Shown here piece by piece: positions 29,234-38,778 of a DNA stretch of 64,000 nucleotides (positions are counted from its first letter, which is position 1; each line of letters starts with the position of its first letter). The notes below the pieces were generated by a model. It searched no databases. It was not told where the DNA came from and worked only from the letters and a program-made list of their open reading frames with translations. This stretch comes from Granulosicoccus antarcticus IMCC3135 (lineage in GTDB: Bacteria; Pseudomonadota; Gammaproteobacteria; Granulosicoccales; Granulosicoccaceae). The position numbers and the translations under genes were made by a program. The stretch lies in NCBI RefSeq assembly GCF_002215215.1, contig NZ_CP018632.1, forward strand, positions 1,546,501 through 1,610,500, written 5' to 3'.

Positions 29234-30949
29234 TTATTCTGTGCTGTCGGTTGAGCCTTTATCTGAATTCGGAGTGCCTTCACTGGTGGCGTTAGCGGAT
29301 TCTCCCGCAGCAGCCGGCTTGCGTCTTCTGCGACGCTTGCGTGGTGGTTTAGCGGCTGGATCTGCTGTCGCGCCGGTAGCACTGACAGCACTACCTTCAG
29401 TAGGGCTTGCGGCCGCATCGGGAGCCGGTTTTTTGGTCGCTGGACGGCGTTTTCGAGGTGGCTTGCTTCCCGCCGGGGCGCCATCTGTGGGTGCTGGCGC
29501 GGGTGCGGCATTGTCTGCAGCGGGCTTCGATTGCGTCTGATCGACGGGTTTCGAGCTGTCTGCGGCAGGCTTGCCCGTCGATTCACTATTGCTGCGTCTG
29601 CTACGTGAGCCTGGAGCTGCACTGCGCGAGCCACCGCCACTACTATTGCTACGGCCTCTATCACGACTGCCGCCCTTGGATGGTTTTCCACCTTTTCCAC
29701 CGGGACCACTGCTGACTCGGTCGTGCTCAATGCGCTTGGGTGGTTTGGGTTTGATCAGTAGTTCGTCTGTGATCATCTCCAAAGGGATGCTCTGACCGAT
29801 GTATTCCTGAATTTCGGGCAGGGAAAAGGAATAGTTTTCGCAGGCAAAGCTGACGGCTACACCTTTGGTACCGGCTCTGGCGGTACGACCGATGCGGTGA
29901 ACATAATCTTCAGCCTGTTGCGGCAGGTCATAATTGAAAACGTGACTGACATCGTCAATGTGCAAACCGCGAGCGGCGACATCGGTAGCAATCAGTATCG
30001 GTAGTTTACCGGCGGTAAAGTCCGCCAGGATCTTCTGTCGCTTGCTTTGGCGTACATCGCCGGACAAGGTGCCACAGGCAATGTCGTTACCCAGAAGATA
30101 ACTTTCGATCTTCTCCGCGGCTCGCTTGGTATTGACGAAAATGATGGAGCGCTCAGGTTTCAGCGAACCCAGCAAACCGAGCAGTAGTGGGATTTTTTCG
30201 TCTGTTGCTGGCTGATACAAGGCCTGGCGCACGCCTTCGGCTGTGACACCGGTGCTCTCGGTCTTGATTTCCTGGGGGTTGTCCATGTGTTCATAGGCAA
30301 GCTCCATGACACGATGTGACAAAGTGGCCGAGAACAGCATGCTCAGCCGCTCGCCAGGAGCGGGCATGCGACGCAGCAGGAAGCGAATATCGGCGATGAA
30401 GCCCAGGTCGAACATTCTGTCGGCTTCATCAAGGACCACGATTTCCAGCTTGGCCAGATCAAATACCTTCTGCTTGAAATAGTCTATTAATCGTCCGGGT
30501 GTGCCAATCAGTACATCGACACCCTCAGCCAGTTCTTTTCTCTGTTTGTCATAGTCGATGCCACCGTAAACGACTGAGCACTTGAGGTCGGTATAGGCGC
30601 CGAGTGAATCAGCATCCTTCTTGATCTGCATGGCCAATTCGCGAGTCGGGGCAATAACCAGCATACGCGGTTGATCTTTGCGTCTCTCGCCACCACTGTT
30701 GCTGAGCAAGCGGGCAAAGCTGCCAAGCAAAAAGGCTGCTGTCTTACCGGTGCCCGTCTGTGCTTGTGCGGCAACATCTTTGCCTGATGAAATAACGGGC
30801 AGGGTCAGTCCCTGTATCTCTGTGCAGTCAGAGAAGCCCAGTTCATCGGTCGCTTTGAGCAGTGGCGCAGGCAGGTTCAGCTCTCGAAATGAACTGATGG
30901 GATCTGGAAGCGTTGTGTTATCTGATGAGTCTGGAGTAGTTTTTGTCAT
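29234..30949 (-). CDS. rhlB: DEAD-box RNA helicase RhlB with long basic tail
   Basis: 571 residues from the ATG at 30949 ([10 protein letters not shown]); a start 27 codons upstream is possible. Helicase motifs: Q motif [24 protein letters not shown], Ia [43 protein letters not shown]. Beyond about residue 410 there is a low-complexity tail of some 160 residues rich in Gly, Ser, Pro, Lys and Arg, including several PPRKRR blocks, likely RNA binding. The position facing trxA-rho is that of rhlB in Escherichia coli, where the protein is a degradosome helicase. Confidence 0.92.
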   Translation of the reverse strand: MTKTTPDSSDNTTLPDPISSFRELNLPAPLLKATDELGFSDCTEIQGLTLPVISSGKDVAAQAQTGTGKTAAFLLGSFARLLSNSGGERRKDQPRMLVIAPTRELAMQIKKDADSLGAYTDLKCSVVYGGIDYDKQRKELAEGVDVLIGTPGRLIDYFKQKVFDLAKLEIVVLDEADRMFDLGFIADIRFLLRRMPAPGERLSMLFSATLSHRVMELAYEHMDNPQEIKTESTGVTAEGVRQALYQPATDEKIPLLLGLLGSLKPERSIIFVNTKRAAEKIESYLLGNDIACGTLSGDVRQSKRQKILADFTAGKLPILIATDVAARGLHIDDVSHVFNYDLPQQAEDYVHRIGRTARAGTKGVAVSFACENYSFSLPEIQEYIGQSIPLEMITDELLIKPKPPKRIEHDRVSSGPGGKGGKPSKGGSRDRGRSNSSGGGSRSAAPGSRSRRSNSESTGKPAADSSKPVDQTQSKPAADNAAPAPAPTDGAPAGSKPPRKRRPATKKPAPDAAASPTEGSAVSATGATADPAAKPPRKRRRRRKPAAAGESANATSEGTPNSDKGSTDSTE

Positions 30950-31177
30950 GCGATGTGTGCGTTGCGATCTGATAAAATGGGAACCCATTGCGGGGCCGTT
31001 AGTCGGCGTTGCACAGACGCGCAATGGCACGACTGAACGTCCTCGAAAGACAAGGACACCTCGGTAAACGAAATATAATCTTTCATGGCCCGTCGTTTCA
31101 CAAGCCAGCCAGTTTTTCCATACCAGATGCGTACTTACGTGTAGCTGGTTTCATAATTGTTATTGCAGAGGTGCATT

Positions 31178-31504
31178 ATGAGCGAACATATTACTCCCAT
31201 TACAGACGCGACCTTCGAAGAAGAGGTTCTGAACTCCGAAACGCCCGTGCTGGTTGACTATTGGGCCGAATGGTGCGGACCGTGTAAAGCGATTAGTCCG
31301 GTACTTGAAGACGTGGCACCTGGCTACGCCGGAAAAGTAAAAATCGTCAAGATGAATATAGACGAGAATCCCAACACTCCCCCCAAATACGGCATTCGCA
31401 GTATTCCTACGCTCATGCTTTTCAAGAATGGCGCTGTTGAAAGTACCAAAATTGGTGGTTTGAATAGAACACAACTTACTGAATTTCTTGACGAAAATTC
31501 GTAA
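31178..31504 (+). CDS. trxA: Thioredoxin 1
   Basis: 108 residues with active site WAEWCGPCKAISP, cis-proline loop GIRSIPTLMLFKNG and the standard length. Start ATG at 31178 is preceded by GAGG at 6 bases; a TTG seven codons upstream is not needed. General cytoplasmic disulfide reductase. Position directly before rho is the classic arrangement. Ends in a terminator-like hairpin, so rho probably has its own promoter. Confidence 0.97.
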   Translation: MSEHITPITDATFEEEVLNSETPVLVDYWAEWCGPCKAISPVLEDVAPGYAGKVKIVKMNIDENPNTPPKYGIRSIPTLMLFKNGAVESTKIGGLNRTQLTEFLDENS

Positions 31505-31533
31505 TTGATTTAACGGTCTAACAGCCGTTACTG

Positions 31534-31556
31534 ACTGCCTCTACGCTAGAGGCAGT
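31534..31556 (+). terminator. Terminator-like hairpin after trxA
   Basis: ACTGCCTCTA and TAGAGGCAGT form a perfect 10-bp stem around the triloop CGC, followed by CTTGTATATT. It lies 30 bases after the trxA stop. A weaker 6-bp hairpin (TAACGG/CCGTTA) precedes it at 31511-31530. Confidence 0.7.
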
Positions 31557-31750
31557 CTTGTATATTAATGCGTGTGGTAGGTTATGTAGCACGCTGCACT
31601 AGTTAATGTTCATCATTTGCAGGTTGAATTGGTACTCTTTTAGCGATGCTTAATGAGTCAATAGTGCGAATTATTGCAGTTTTTACGGAAGTTCCAGGTT
31701 CATTTTTCAATAAAATGACCGATGAATGTGTACCTTTACTGTGGATGTAC

Positions 31751-31780
31751 TGGACTCAGTGTTTTGATTCGTGCTAGATT
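31751..31780 (+). promoter_or_regulatory. rho: Possible rho promoter
   Basis: TGGACT at 31751-31756 and TAGATT at 31775-31780 are separated by 18 bases, and TGC before the second hexamer gives an extended -10. This would place transcription start about 140 bases before rho. Read by eye only. Confidence 0.3.
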
Positions 31781-31926
31781 AATCGCACAACGTCCTGCAG
31801 CCCGCCTCCTCTTGGCGCGCGCCACGTAACCAATTTCCAGAACTACACCTCACTCCAGATCGATTCGCCACCTCCTGTGGCCATCCTACTATTCGGCCTT
31901 CTACGGCTAATCCGCGCATTACGTGT

Positions 31927-33183
31927 ATGAATCTGACTGATTTAAAGAAAAAAAATCCCACCGAACTCATCGAGCTAGCTCAGTCGATAGGCGTGGAAAG
32001 TGTTGCCCGACAGCGCAAACAGGACATGATCTTTTCGATCCTGAAAGCGCAGTCGCGAAAGGGCGAAGACATTTTCGGCAGTGGTGTCCTCGAAATATTG
32101 CAAGATGGCTTTGGCTTTCTGCGATCGGCTGACAGCTCCTATCTGGCCGGGCCCGATGACATCTATGTCTCCCCGACCCAGGTTCGACGCTTTGCTTTGC
32201 GAACCGGTGATTCCATTGCTGGCAAGATACGACCGCCGAAGGAAGGGGAGCGCTACTTTGCTCTGCTGAATGTTGATGAAATCAACTTCGGCTCGCCCGA
32301 GCAAGCCAAGAACAAGGTCCTGTTCGAGAACCTGACGCCACTGCATCCCAGTGATCGTTTCACGATGGAGCGGGGCAACGGTAGTACCGAAGATATCACC
32401 GCGCGTATCATCGATTTCGCAGCGCCTATCGGTAAAGGCCAGCGTGGTTTGATCGTATCGCCTCCCAAGGCGGGTAAGACTCTGATGCTGCAGAACATCG
32501 CACAGAGCATCGCCGCTAATTCTCCTGATTCCTACCTGATCGTTCTGCTGATTGACGAGCGACCGGAAGAGGTCACGGAAATGCAGCGCATGGTTCAGGG
32601 TGAAGTGATTTCCAGTACCTTTGATGAACCTGCTGCCCGGCATGTCCAGGTTGCGGAAATGGTTATCGAGAAAGCCAAACGTCTGGTTGAGCACAAGAAG
32701 GATGTTGTCATTCTGCTTGACTCCATCACTCGGCTGGCACGTGCCTACAATACGGTTGTGCCTTCTTCAGGCAAGGTTCTGACCGGTGGTGTGGATGCTA
32801 ATGCATTGCATCGTCCCAAGCGTTTCTTTGGTGCGGCCAGAAATATCGAAGAGGGTGGCAGTCTGACTATCATCGCCACCGCTCTTGTGGATACCGGCTC
32901 CAAGATGGACGAAGTCATCTACGAAGAGTTCAAGGGCACAGGCAACATGGAATTGCATCTTGACCGTCGCATCGCTGAAAAACGCGTCTTCCCGGCAATC
33001 AACATCAATCGTTCCGGCACACGTCGTGAAGAGCTGATGATGGGTGCGGAAGAACTGCAAAAGACCTGGATATTGCGAAAATTCATTCACTCCATGGATG
33101 AAATCGAAGCGGTGGAATTTCTGCTGGGCCGATTGCAACAGACCAAAACCAATGGTGAGTTCTTCGATTCAATGAAGCGCTAG
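31927..33183 (+). CDS. rho: Transcription termination factor Rho
   Basis: 418 residues, one fewer than Escherichia coli Rho. The N-terminal helical part ([20 protein letters not shown]), the cold-shock-like RNA-binding domain ([20 protein letters not shown]), Walker A (SPPKAGKT), Walker B ([16 protein letters not shown]) and the Q/R loops are complete. Hexameric RNA helicase that ends untranslated transcripts. Separate transcription from trxA is suggested by the terminator and leader between them. Confidence 0.98.
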   Translation: MNLTDLKKKNPTELIELAQSIGVESVARQRKQDMIFSILKAQSRKGEDIFGSGVLEILQDGFGFLRSADSSYLAGPDDIYVSPTQVRRFALRTGDSIAGKIRPPKEGERYFALLNVDEINFGSPEQAKNKVLFENLTPLHPSDRFTMERGNGSTEDITARIIDFAAPIGKGQRGLIVSPPKAGKTLMLQNIAQSIAANSPDSYLIVLLIDERPEEVTEMQRMVQGEVISSTFDEPAARHVQVAEMVIEKAKRLVEHKKDVVILLDSITRLARAYNTVVPSSGKVLTGGVDANALHRPKRFFGAARNIEEGGSLTIIATALVDTGSKMDEVIYEEFKGTGNMELHLDRRIAEKRVFPAININRSGTRREELMMGAEELQKTWILRKFIHSMDEIEAVEFLLGRLQQTKTNGEFFDSMKR

Positions 33184-33254
33184 TTGATCAAACTCGCTTG
33201 AAGACTGCGGGCCTTGTGAAGCAAGCCCGGAGTTGTTTGTTCCGGGAACTATCG

Positions 33255-33287
33255 AGGCTGACATCAGATTTTATTCTGATGCCAGCC
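33255..33287. terminator. Terminator between rho and purD
   Basis: AGGCTGaCATCAGA and TCTGATGcCAGCCT form a 14-bp stem with one mismatch around the loop TTTAT, followed by TTTGCTC. It lies 72 bases after the rho stop and 19 bases before the end of the converging purD, so it probably serves both. A second, bulged GC-rich hairpin (CGGGCcTTG/CAAGCCCG) precedes it near 33207-33230. Confidence 0.75.
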
Positions 33288-33305
33288 TTTGCTCATTCTG
33301 CCAGG

Positions 33306-34577
33306 CTACAAAGCTCGGTGACCGATGTCGCGACGATACCGACAACCATCCCAGGAAATACTACTAGCTCCCGCTTCGGCCTGTGCCTTGGCTTTTGCCA
33401 GAGAGTCTGCGGCACTGGTAACGCACAGCACCCGGCCACCTGCGGTCACAAGCTGATCTGCTTCAAGTCGTGTGCCGGCTTGGAAAACCTTGCACTCACC
33501 ATTCGACTCTGCTTCTTCAATGCCTGTGATGGGTTTGCCTTGACTGCTGCCCGCCGGGTATTCGCCAGCTGCCATCACGATGCCAATGGCGCTGCCCGCA
33601 TGCCAATTGATCTGCGCATCCGGTAGAGTCCCGTCTACAGCATGATCCAGCAGGGCCAGCAGATCACTTTGCAGGCGCATCATCAAGGGCTGCGTCTCGG
33701 GGTCTCCAAGACGAACGTTGTACTCGACCACTCGAGCTTGATTCTTCTCATCGATCATCAGTCCGACATACAAAAAGCCGGTAAACGGCATACCTTCATC
33801 GACCAGTGCATCGATAGTGGGTTGAACGATGTCTCGCATGACATGTTGGTGCACGCTGTCGGTGACGACAGGGGCGGGTGAATAAGCTCCCATGCCGCCG
33901 GTGTTCGGACCCAGATCACCCTCATCACGTGCCTTGTGATCCTGGCTGCTGGCCAAAGCCATAGCATCTCGCCCTGAGACAACGGCGATGAAGCTGGCTT
34001 CCTCACCTGCCAGAAATCCTTCAATGACGACCTGTGCGCCTGCCTCGCCAAACTGGCCGGCCAGCATGGACTCGACGGCTGCGCAGGCTTCGGCTTCTGT
34101 TTGTGCGACAACCACACCCTTGCCGGCCGCCAGGCCATCGGCCTTGATGACGATGGGTGCACCTTGTTCGTGTATGTATTCCAGAGCGGGGGCCACTTCA
34201 GAAAAAGTTGCGTAGCTGGCTGTCGGGATGTTGTTGCGCGCCATGAAATCCTTGGCGAAGGATTTGCTGCCTTCGAGTTGCGCTGCTGATTTCTGCGGTC
34301 CGAAAATGCGCAAACCCTGTGCGGTGAAGGTATCTACGATGCCTGCGACCAGAGGTGCTTCGGGTCCGACAATGGTCAGATGCACCGATTCATTGCGGGC
34401 AAAGTCGAGGAGTGATTCGATATCGGTGGCCTCGATGGCAACCGGTGTCAGTTTGTCCTCATGCAGCATGCCAGGGTTTCCCGGGGCAATGCTGACTCGA
34501 GTGACGCCGGGAGTCTGTGCCAGTTTCCATGCCATGGCATGTTCACGCCCGCCACTTCCGATCAATAGAAGATGCAT
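33306..34577 (-). CDS. purD: Phosphoribosylamine-glycine ligase
   Basis: 423 residues. ATP-grasp enzyme of purine synthesis that joins glycine to phosphoribosylamine. Opening MHLLLIGSGGREHAMAWKLA, GPEAPLVAGIVDTF, ADGLAAGKGVVVA, DHKARDEGDLGPNTGGMGAY and EYNVRLGDPETQPLM are all family signatures. Stands alone in this window (purH is not adjacent), divergent from the transporter gene. Confidence 0.97.
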   Translation of the reverse strand: MHLLLIGSGGREHAMAWKLAQTPGVTRVSIAPGNPGMLHEDKLTPVAIEATDIESLLDFARNESVHLTIVGPEAPLVAGIVDTFTAQGLRIFGPQKSAAQLEGSKSFAKDFMARNNIPTASYATFSEVAPALEYIHEQGAPIVIKADGLAAGKGVVVAQTEAEACAAVESMLAGQFGEAGAQVVIEGFLAGEEASFIAVVSGRDAMALASSQDHKARDEGDLGPNTGGMGAYSPAPVVTDSVHQHVMRDIVQPTIDALVDEGMPFTGFLYVGLMIDEKNQARVVEYNVRLGDPETQPLMMRLQSDLLALLDHAVDGTLPDAQINWHAGSAIGIVMAAGEYPAGSSQGKPITGIEEAESNGECKVFQAGTRLEADQLVTAGGRVLCVTSAADSLAKAKAQAEAGASSISWDGCRYRRDIGHRAL

Positions 34578-34722
34578 TGTCAGTTGTCAGTTTAAAAGCG
34601 TTATTCTAGTGTATTGCAACGCTCAGGGTACGCTGCAACCACTTCTGAGACTGGCTGACGGCAAGTTCTCAATAGATTTTTGCAATCGCTGTCGAATCTG
34701 TCGCAGCCAACCATCATCATTC

Positions 34723-35949
34723 ATGAGCAAGCTCAACACGTCTGCAGGCTTCCGAGCTGCCGCTTCCAGTCGTATCCTGGATCTCTCTTGGCAAGCCTTC
34801 GGTACGGGCATGCTGGGAGCCATCGTCGGCTTTCTTGGCTCTTTTGCCGTGGTTCTGCAAGGGCTTCGTGCTGCCGGTGCCAATGAGGCACAAGCTATCT
34901 CCGGTCTTATTGTTCTGTCTTTGGGGATGGGCTTGTCGGGCATCATTCTGGCGTTGCGCTATCGCATGCCCATCGGTGTTGCCTGGTCGACTCCGGGGGC
35001 CGCACTGCTGATTGCATCGGGCGATACTCTGAACAGTGTCAATGAGGCCATCGGTGCCTATGTCGCCAGCGCCTTGTTGCTGATACTGGCCGGCTGGTTT
35101 CGACCGCTGGGAAGGCTTATTGAAGCGATACCGGCAAGCCTGGCGAATGCGATGCTGGCAGGTGTGTTGTTGAGCATCTGTCTGGCGCCCATAGAGGCCT
35201 TGGCCAGTGATGCCTGGTTGGCTGTTCCTGTTTTAATGACCTGGTGGCTGGTCGGGCATTTCAATCGTTTCTTTGCCGTGCCTGCGGCTCTGATGGTTCT
35301 GATGCCTGTGGTCGTCTGGCGCCTGGGTATCCCTGAGGGGTTTGCAGAGCAGGTTCAAGCCAGCCTGGTGCCGCATGTCGAGTTCATCAAGCCTGTCTTT
35401 GAACTACAGGCGATGGTCAGTATCGGCATTCCGCTGTTTGTCGTGACGATGGCGTCTCAGAATGTGCCGGGTGTGGCGGTGTTGCGGGCAAGCGGCTATC
35501 AGCCCAAGGCCGGGCCACTGATCATCAACACCGGCCTGTTCTCTTTGTTGACGTCACCTTTTGGTGCTCACGGCATCAATCTGGCGGCCATAACCGCTGC
35601 CATGTTCTGCAGTCCTGATGCGCACACGGATCCTGCTCGCCGTTACTGGTCTGCCGCTTTTGCCGGCATGGCCTATCTGGTGTTGGGGGCTCTGGCGGGC
35701 TTGACGGGGTTGTTTGTCACCATGGTTCCCGGTGTGCTTGTCGAGGCGATTGCCGGACTTGCCTTGCTGGGTTCGTTCTCGTCCGCCATCGTGGCTGCTC
35801 TGTCTGATCTGAAGCAGCGTGAGGCATCGGCTGTCACTTTTCTGTTTGCAGCATCGGGTCTTACCTTTCTGGGAGTAGGGGGTGCATTCTGGGGCTTGCT
35901 AATCGGCGCTGTGATGTTCATCGTTATCACTTTTCGGGACACAAGATGA
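34723..35949 (+). CDS. BenE-family (benzoate/H+ symporter) membrane transporter
   Basis: 408 residues from the ATG at 34723; the open frame extends back into the purD gene but that part is a shadow. About 11-12 hydrophobic helices. Family features: LSLGMGLSGIILALRYRMPI, AWSTPGAALLIASG, GINLAAITAAMFCSPDAHTD and a conserved FGAHG. BenE and the related YdcO import aromatic acids by proton symport, but the substrate is not certain. The stop overlaps the start of the CitE-like gene by ATGA, so the two are probably functionally linked. Confidence 0.88.
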   Translation: MSKLNTSAGFRAAASSRILDLSWQAFGTGMLGAIVGFLGSFAVVLQGLRAAGANEAQAISGLIVLSLGMGLSGIILALRYRMPIGVAWSTPGAALLIASGDTLNSVNEAIGAYVASALLLILAGWFRPLGRLIEAIPASLANAMLAGVLLSICLAPIEALASDAWLAVPVLMTWWLVGHFNRFFAVPAALMVLMPVVVWRLGIPEGFAEQVQASLVPHVEFIKPVFELQAMVSIGIPLFVVTMASQNVPGVAVLRASGYQPKAGPLIINTGLFSLLTSPFGAHGINLAAITAAMFCSPDAHTDPARRYWSAAFAGMAYLVLGALAGLTGLFVTMVPGVLVEAIAGLALLGSFSSAIVAALSDLKQREASAVTFLFAASGLTFLGVGGAFWGLLIGAVMFIVITFRDTR

Positions 35950-36824
35950 ATACAACTATCGATTGTCGCTCCGCGCTCTACATGCCTGCCGTGCAGGAGC
36001 GAGTGCTTGCCAAGGGGCCAAAGCTTGCCGCGGATGCCATCATTCTCGACCTGGAAGATGCTGTTGCGCCTGATGTCAAAGAGCTTGCCCGTGAGGCTGC
36101 CACCACGGCGCTGAAAGAGCTGGACTACGGTTATCGTATCCGCGCTTTACGAATCAATGGCAACGCGACTCCCTGGTTTGCAGACGATGTCGCGGCAGCC
36201 ATGCAGGCACGTCCTGATGCTCTGGTTTTGCCCAAGGTGGAATCGGCAGCTGATATCCATGCGCTGAATGAGCTTATGGACAAACAGCCAGAAGCTGCAG
36301 ACATGGCCATCTGGGCCATGGTGGAATCACCTATGGCAGTGCTCAATGCGCACGCCATTGCCAAGTGTGTGCAGGATTGTCCGCGATTATCTTTACTGGT
36401 GGTTGGCAGTAACGATCTGGCACGCGAATCGAATATGCCGATCAGCGCTGATCGCACCTTGTTGTTGCCCTGGCTGATGAGCTTTATCGCCGCTGCCAGA
36501 GCTTATGGTCTGAATATTCTGGATGGCGTCTGTAACGACTTTGCTGATGAGGCGAGACTACGGCAGGAATGCCTGCAAGGTGTGGCGATGGGGATGGATG
36601 GCAAAACTCTGATTCATCCGGCGCAAATTGCCATTGCCAATGAGGTCTTTGCCCCTTCAGCCTCTGCTATCGAGGATGCGGGCGTTATTGTGGCAACGTT
36701 TGCCGAGCCGCAGAATGAGGCGCTGGGTGTGGTTAAAATCAACGGCCGCATGGTAGAGCGTTTGCATCTGGATATGGCAAAGCAACTACTGGCGCGTGCT
36801 GATCGACTCGCAGAAAGAAACTGA
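35946..36824 (+). CDS. CitE-like (HpcH/HpaI aldolase family) CoA-ester lyase
   Basis: 292 residues, TIM-barrel family. MPAVQERVLAKGPKLAADAI, LDLEDAVAPD, LRINGNATPWFADDV, LVLPKVESAADIHAL and MGMDGKTLIHPAQI are typical of CitE-like citramalyl-CoA, malyl-CoA or beta-methylmalyl-CoA lyases and their thioesterase relatives. The substrate cannot be read from the sequence. No CitD or CitF partners are present, so it is not citrate lyase proper. Coupled to the BenE-type transporter and followed within 10 bases by an exporter gene. Confidence 0.87.
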   Translation: MNTTIDCRSALYMPAVQERVLAKGPKLAADAIILDLEDAVAPDVKELAREAATTALKELDYGYRIRALRINGNATPWFADDVAAAMQARPDALVLPKVESAADIHALNELMDKQPEAADMAIWAMVESPMAVLNAHAIAKCVQDCPRLSLLVVGSNDLARESNMPISADRTLLLPWLMSFIAAARAYGLNILDGVCNDFADEARLRQECLQGVAMGMDGKTLIHPAQIAIANEVFAPSASAIEDAGVIVATFAEPQNEALGVVKINGRMVERLHLDMAKQLLARADRLAERN

Positions 36825-36834
36825 AAAATTCGTC

Positions 36835-38043
36835 ATGGATCGACTGGGTGCACCACTACTGTGTTTTCTGATTGCCGTTTCAGCCATCGGACCTCTAACG
36901 CTCAACGGAGTGCTGCCTGCAACCAGTGCGGTCATGACAGAACTGGCGACGCGCTATGAAGTTGCGCAACTGGTCCTGACGGTATTTCTGGTAGCAAATC
37001 TGGTTTCTCAGCTGGTGCTGGGACCAGCTGCAGATCGATATGGCCGGCGACCTGTCATGTTGTTCAGTCTGTCGGTATTCGTGGTGGGCAGTCTGATCTG
37101 TGCCTCGGCCAATTCCATTGAGTGGTTGTTGGCGGGACGTTTTGTTCAGGGGGTCGGTGGTGCCGTTTGCGTCTTTCTTCCCCGAACCATTGTGCGCGAT
37201 ATCTATGAGCAGGGCCGGGCAGCCAGTGTTATCGGTTACATGACCACGGCAATGATGGTGGCGCCATTGTTTGGTCCGGCTCTGGGAGGCTGGATAACTG
37301 ATCATGCCAGTTGGCGGCTGATGTATGCCGGTCTGGCTTGTCTGGGCATTTTGCTGCTGCTGGCGGGGTGGCGTTATCAGCCAGAAACGCTTGTCAGTCT
37401 GCGAAGCAAGCCTTCAACCGCACCGGGGACCTCCTTTTTCGCCTCATCGGGTCTGCTACTGCGTGATCCCGGTTTTGTGGCCTGTGGCTGCATGCTGGCA
37501 GGTTCTGTCGGTGTTTATTACGGTTTTCTTTCGGGAGCACCGTATCTGGCCATGGAGAGTCGTGGTCTGAGTGCTACGGACTATGGCAGGTGGTTTGGCA
37601 TGGTCGCTATTGGTTATCTTTGCGGCAATCTCGCTGCAGGCAAACTGTCAGAGCGCCTTGGTGTGCAGAAAATGATATTCATGGGTTTTCTACCCTTTCT
37701 GGCTGGCGTTGCGCTGTTCTGGATATTATTGCCATTGCATCACCCGGTGGCTCTGTTCATGCCCATGATGCTGGCAGCGTTCAGCAATGGTATGTCGCTG
37801 CCAAGCATGTTCACGGTCGCCATGAGTATACGTCCCGAGCTTTCGGCCTCTGCATCAGGCTTGGCGGGTAGTCTGCAAACGGCTTTTGGTGTGGTGCTGT
37901 CAATCGCCATTGGGTATCTGTTGCCCATGGGGGATTACTGGCTGTTTGTGTTGTTAACCCTGTCCGCAAGCATTTCTGTCGTCGGCTTGGGGTTGACGAT
38001 CAGACTCACTCGCCGCCAGCAGATCAGCGTTGCCCGCCATTGA
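36835..38043 (+). CDS. Bcr/CflA-type MFS exporter
   Basis: 402 residues from the ATG at 36835. Twelve predicted membrane helices. MFS motif A reads GPAADRYGRRPVML; the drug-proton antiporter motif C region reads GPALGGWITDHASWR. The opening (LTLNGVLPATSAVMTELATR) and RTIVRDIYEQGRAASVIGYM are typical of Bcr/CflA family proteins, which export drugs, sulfonamides or dipeptides. It ends 20 bases inside the converging SDR gene. Confidence 0.88.
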   Translation: MDRLGAPLLCFLIAVSAIGPLTLNGVLPATSAVMTELATRYEVAQLVLTVFLVANLVSQLVLGPAADRYGRRPVMLFSLSVFVVGSLICASANSIEWLLAGRFVQGVGGAVCVFLPRTIVRDIYEQGRAASVIGYMTTAMMVAPLFGPALGGWITDHASWRLMYAGLACLGILLLLAGWRYQPETLVSLRSKPSTAPGTSFFASSGLLLRDPGFVACGCMLAGSVGVYYGFLSGAPYLAMESRGLSATDYGRWFGMVAIGYLCGNLAAGKLSERLGVQKMIFMGFLPFLAGVALFWILLPLHHPVALFMPMMLAAFSNGMSLPSMFTVAMSIRPELSASASGLAGSLQTAFGVVLSIAIGYLLPMGDYWLFVLLTLSASISVVGLGLTIRLTRRQQISVARH

Positions 38044-38776
38044 TTTCCAGCACTTGTCCGGTGATATAGCCAGAGAGCTCCTCGGCGGCAAAGAACAGAA
38101 ATGCAGGAGCGCAGTCTGCGCTGGTGCCCAGGCGTTGCAAGGGGATTTGTTGCCGAGTGGCTTCGAGTTTCTCAAGGCTGGAATAACGTTCATGGAAGTC
38201 AGTATCGATGACTCCCGGAGAGACGGCATTGACACGAATGCAGTCAGGTGCCAGTTCGCGTGCCAGGCCGCGTGAATAGGTGCTGACGAAGGCTTTGGTG
38301 GCTGAATAGATTGATGAGCCAGGGCTGCCGCCGGTTGATGCAGATATGGAGACCGTGTTGATGATGGCCGCCTTGCCAGCGATTTTCAGCTGCGGCAGCA
38401 GGCCACGAGTGATACGCATGACCGCGTTCTGATTGAGTTCGACAATATCCTGATACTGCTCATCGGTCAGCGTATCGGCAGGGAAGCGACCGAACATGGT
38501 GCCTGCATTGTTGATCAGTACATCAACCTTGGGTGTGCGTGAGGCGACGAAGTCAATGAAGGCTTGCTGACCTGCAGGCTTGGTAAAGTCGCTGGTAAAG
38601 GTCTCTACCGATTCGGGCAGGCCCTCGGCATAATCCGGATTACGCCCTAGATGAGCAATAACATTCGCTCCGGCTGCATGAAATGCCAACAGAGTCTCTC
38701 TGCCAATACCCCGTCCAGCTCCGGTGATGACAACAATACGATTAGCGAACAGTGAACCGAAGACAGGGTGAGTCAT
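38024..38776 (-). CDS. Short-chain dehydrogenase/reductase
   Basis: 250 residues. Cofactor motif TGAGRGIGRETLLAF, structural NNAGTM, catalytic Ser in NTVSISAS and YSATK (Tyr and Lys), and the FabG-like C-terminus ELSGYITGQVLEINGGQ. The Arg after the first glycine motif hints at NADP preference. Substrate unknown. Its 3' end overlaps the MFS gene by 20 bases, tail to tail. Only two bases separate its start from the stop of the small LysM gene, so they form a two-gene unit. Confidence 0.85.
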   Translation of the reverse strand: MTHPVFGSLFANRIVVITGAGRGIGRETLLAFHAAGANVIAHLGRNPDYAEGLPESVETFTSDFTKPAGQQAFIDFVASRTPKVDVLINNAGTMFGRFPADTLTDEQYQDIVELNQNAVMRITRGLLPQLKIAGKAAIINTVSISASTGGSPGSSIYSATKAFVSTYSRGLARELAPDCIRVNAVSPGVIDTDFHERYSSLEKLEATRQQIPLQRLGTSADCAPAFLFFAAEELSGYITGQVLEINGGQR

Positions 38777-38778
38777 GG

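Larger units (their letters stand above)
31505..31926 (+). promoter_or_regulatory. Gene-free trxA-rho interval, likely rho leader
   Basis: 422 bases without a credible gene. It begins with the trxA end hairpins and contains one possible promoter near 31751-31780. The remaining stretch up to the rho start is rich in pyrimidines on the coding strand (for example 31795-31880). In Escherichia coli the rho leader is of similar size and is the site of Rho autoregulation by premature termination; the same role here is inference. Confidence 0.45.

Noticed and set aside
29005-29730. 241-codon minus-strand frame covering the cold-shock gene
   Set aside because: Only the last 67 codons are the cold-shock protein. 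The upstream part lies inside the RhlB tail in another frame and is low complexity.
34228-34722. N-terminal extension of the BenE-type transporter
   Set aside because: It would overlap purD on the other strand for about 350 bases and has no family similarity. The ATG at 34723 gives the expected length.
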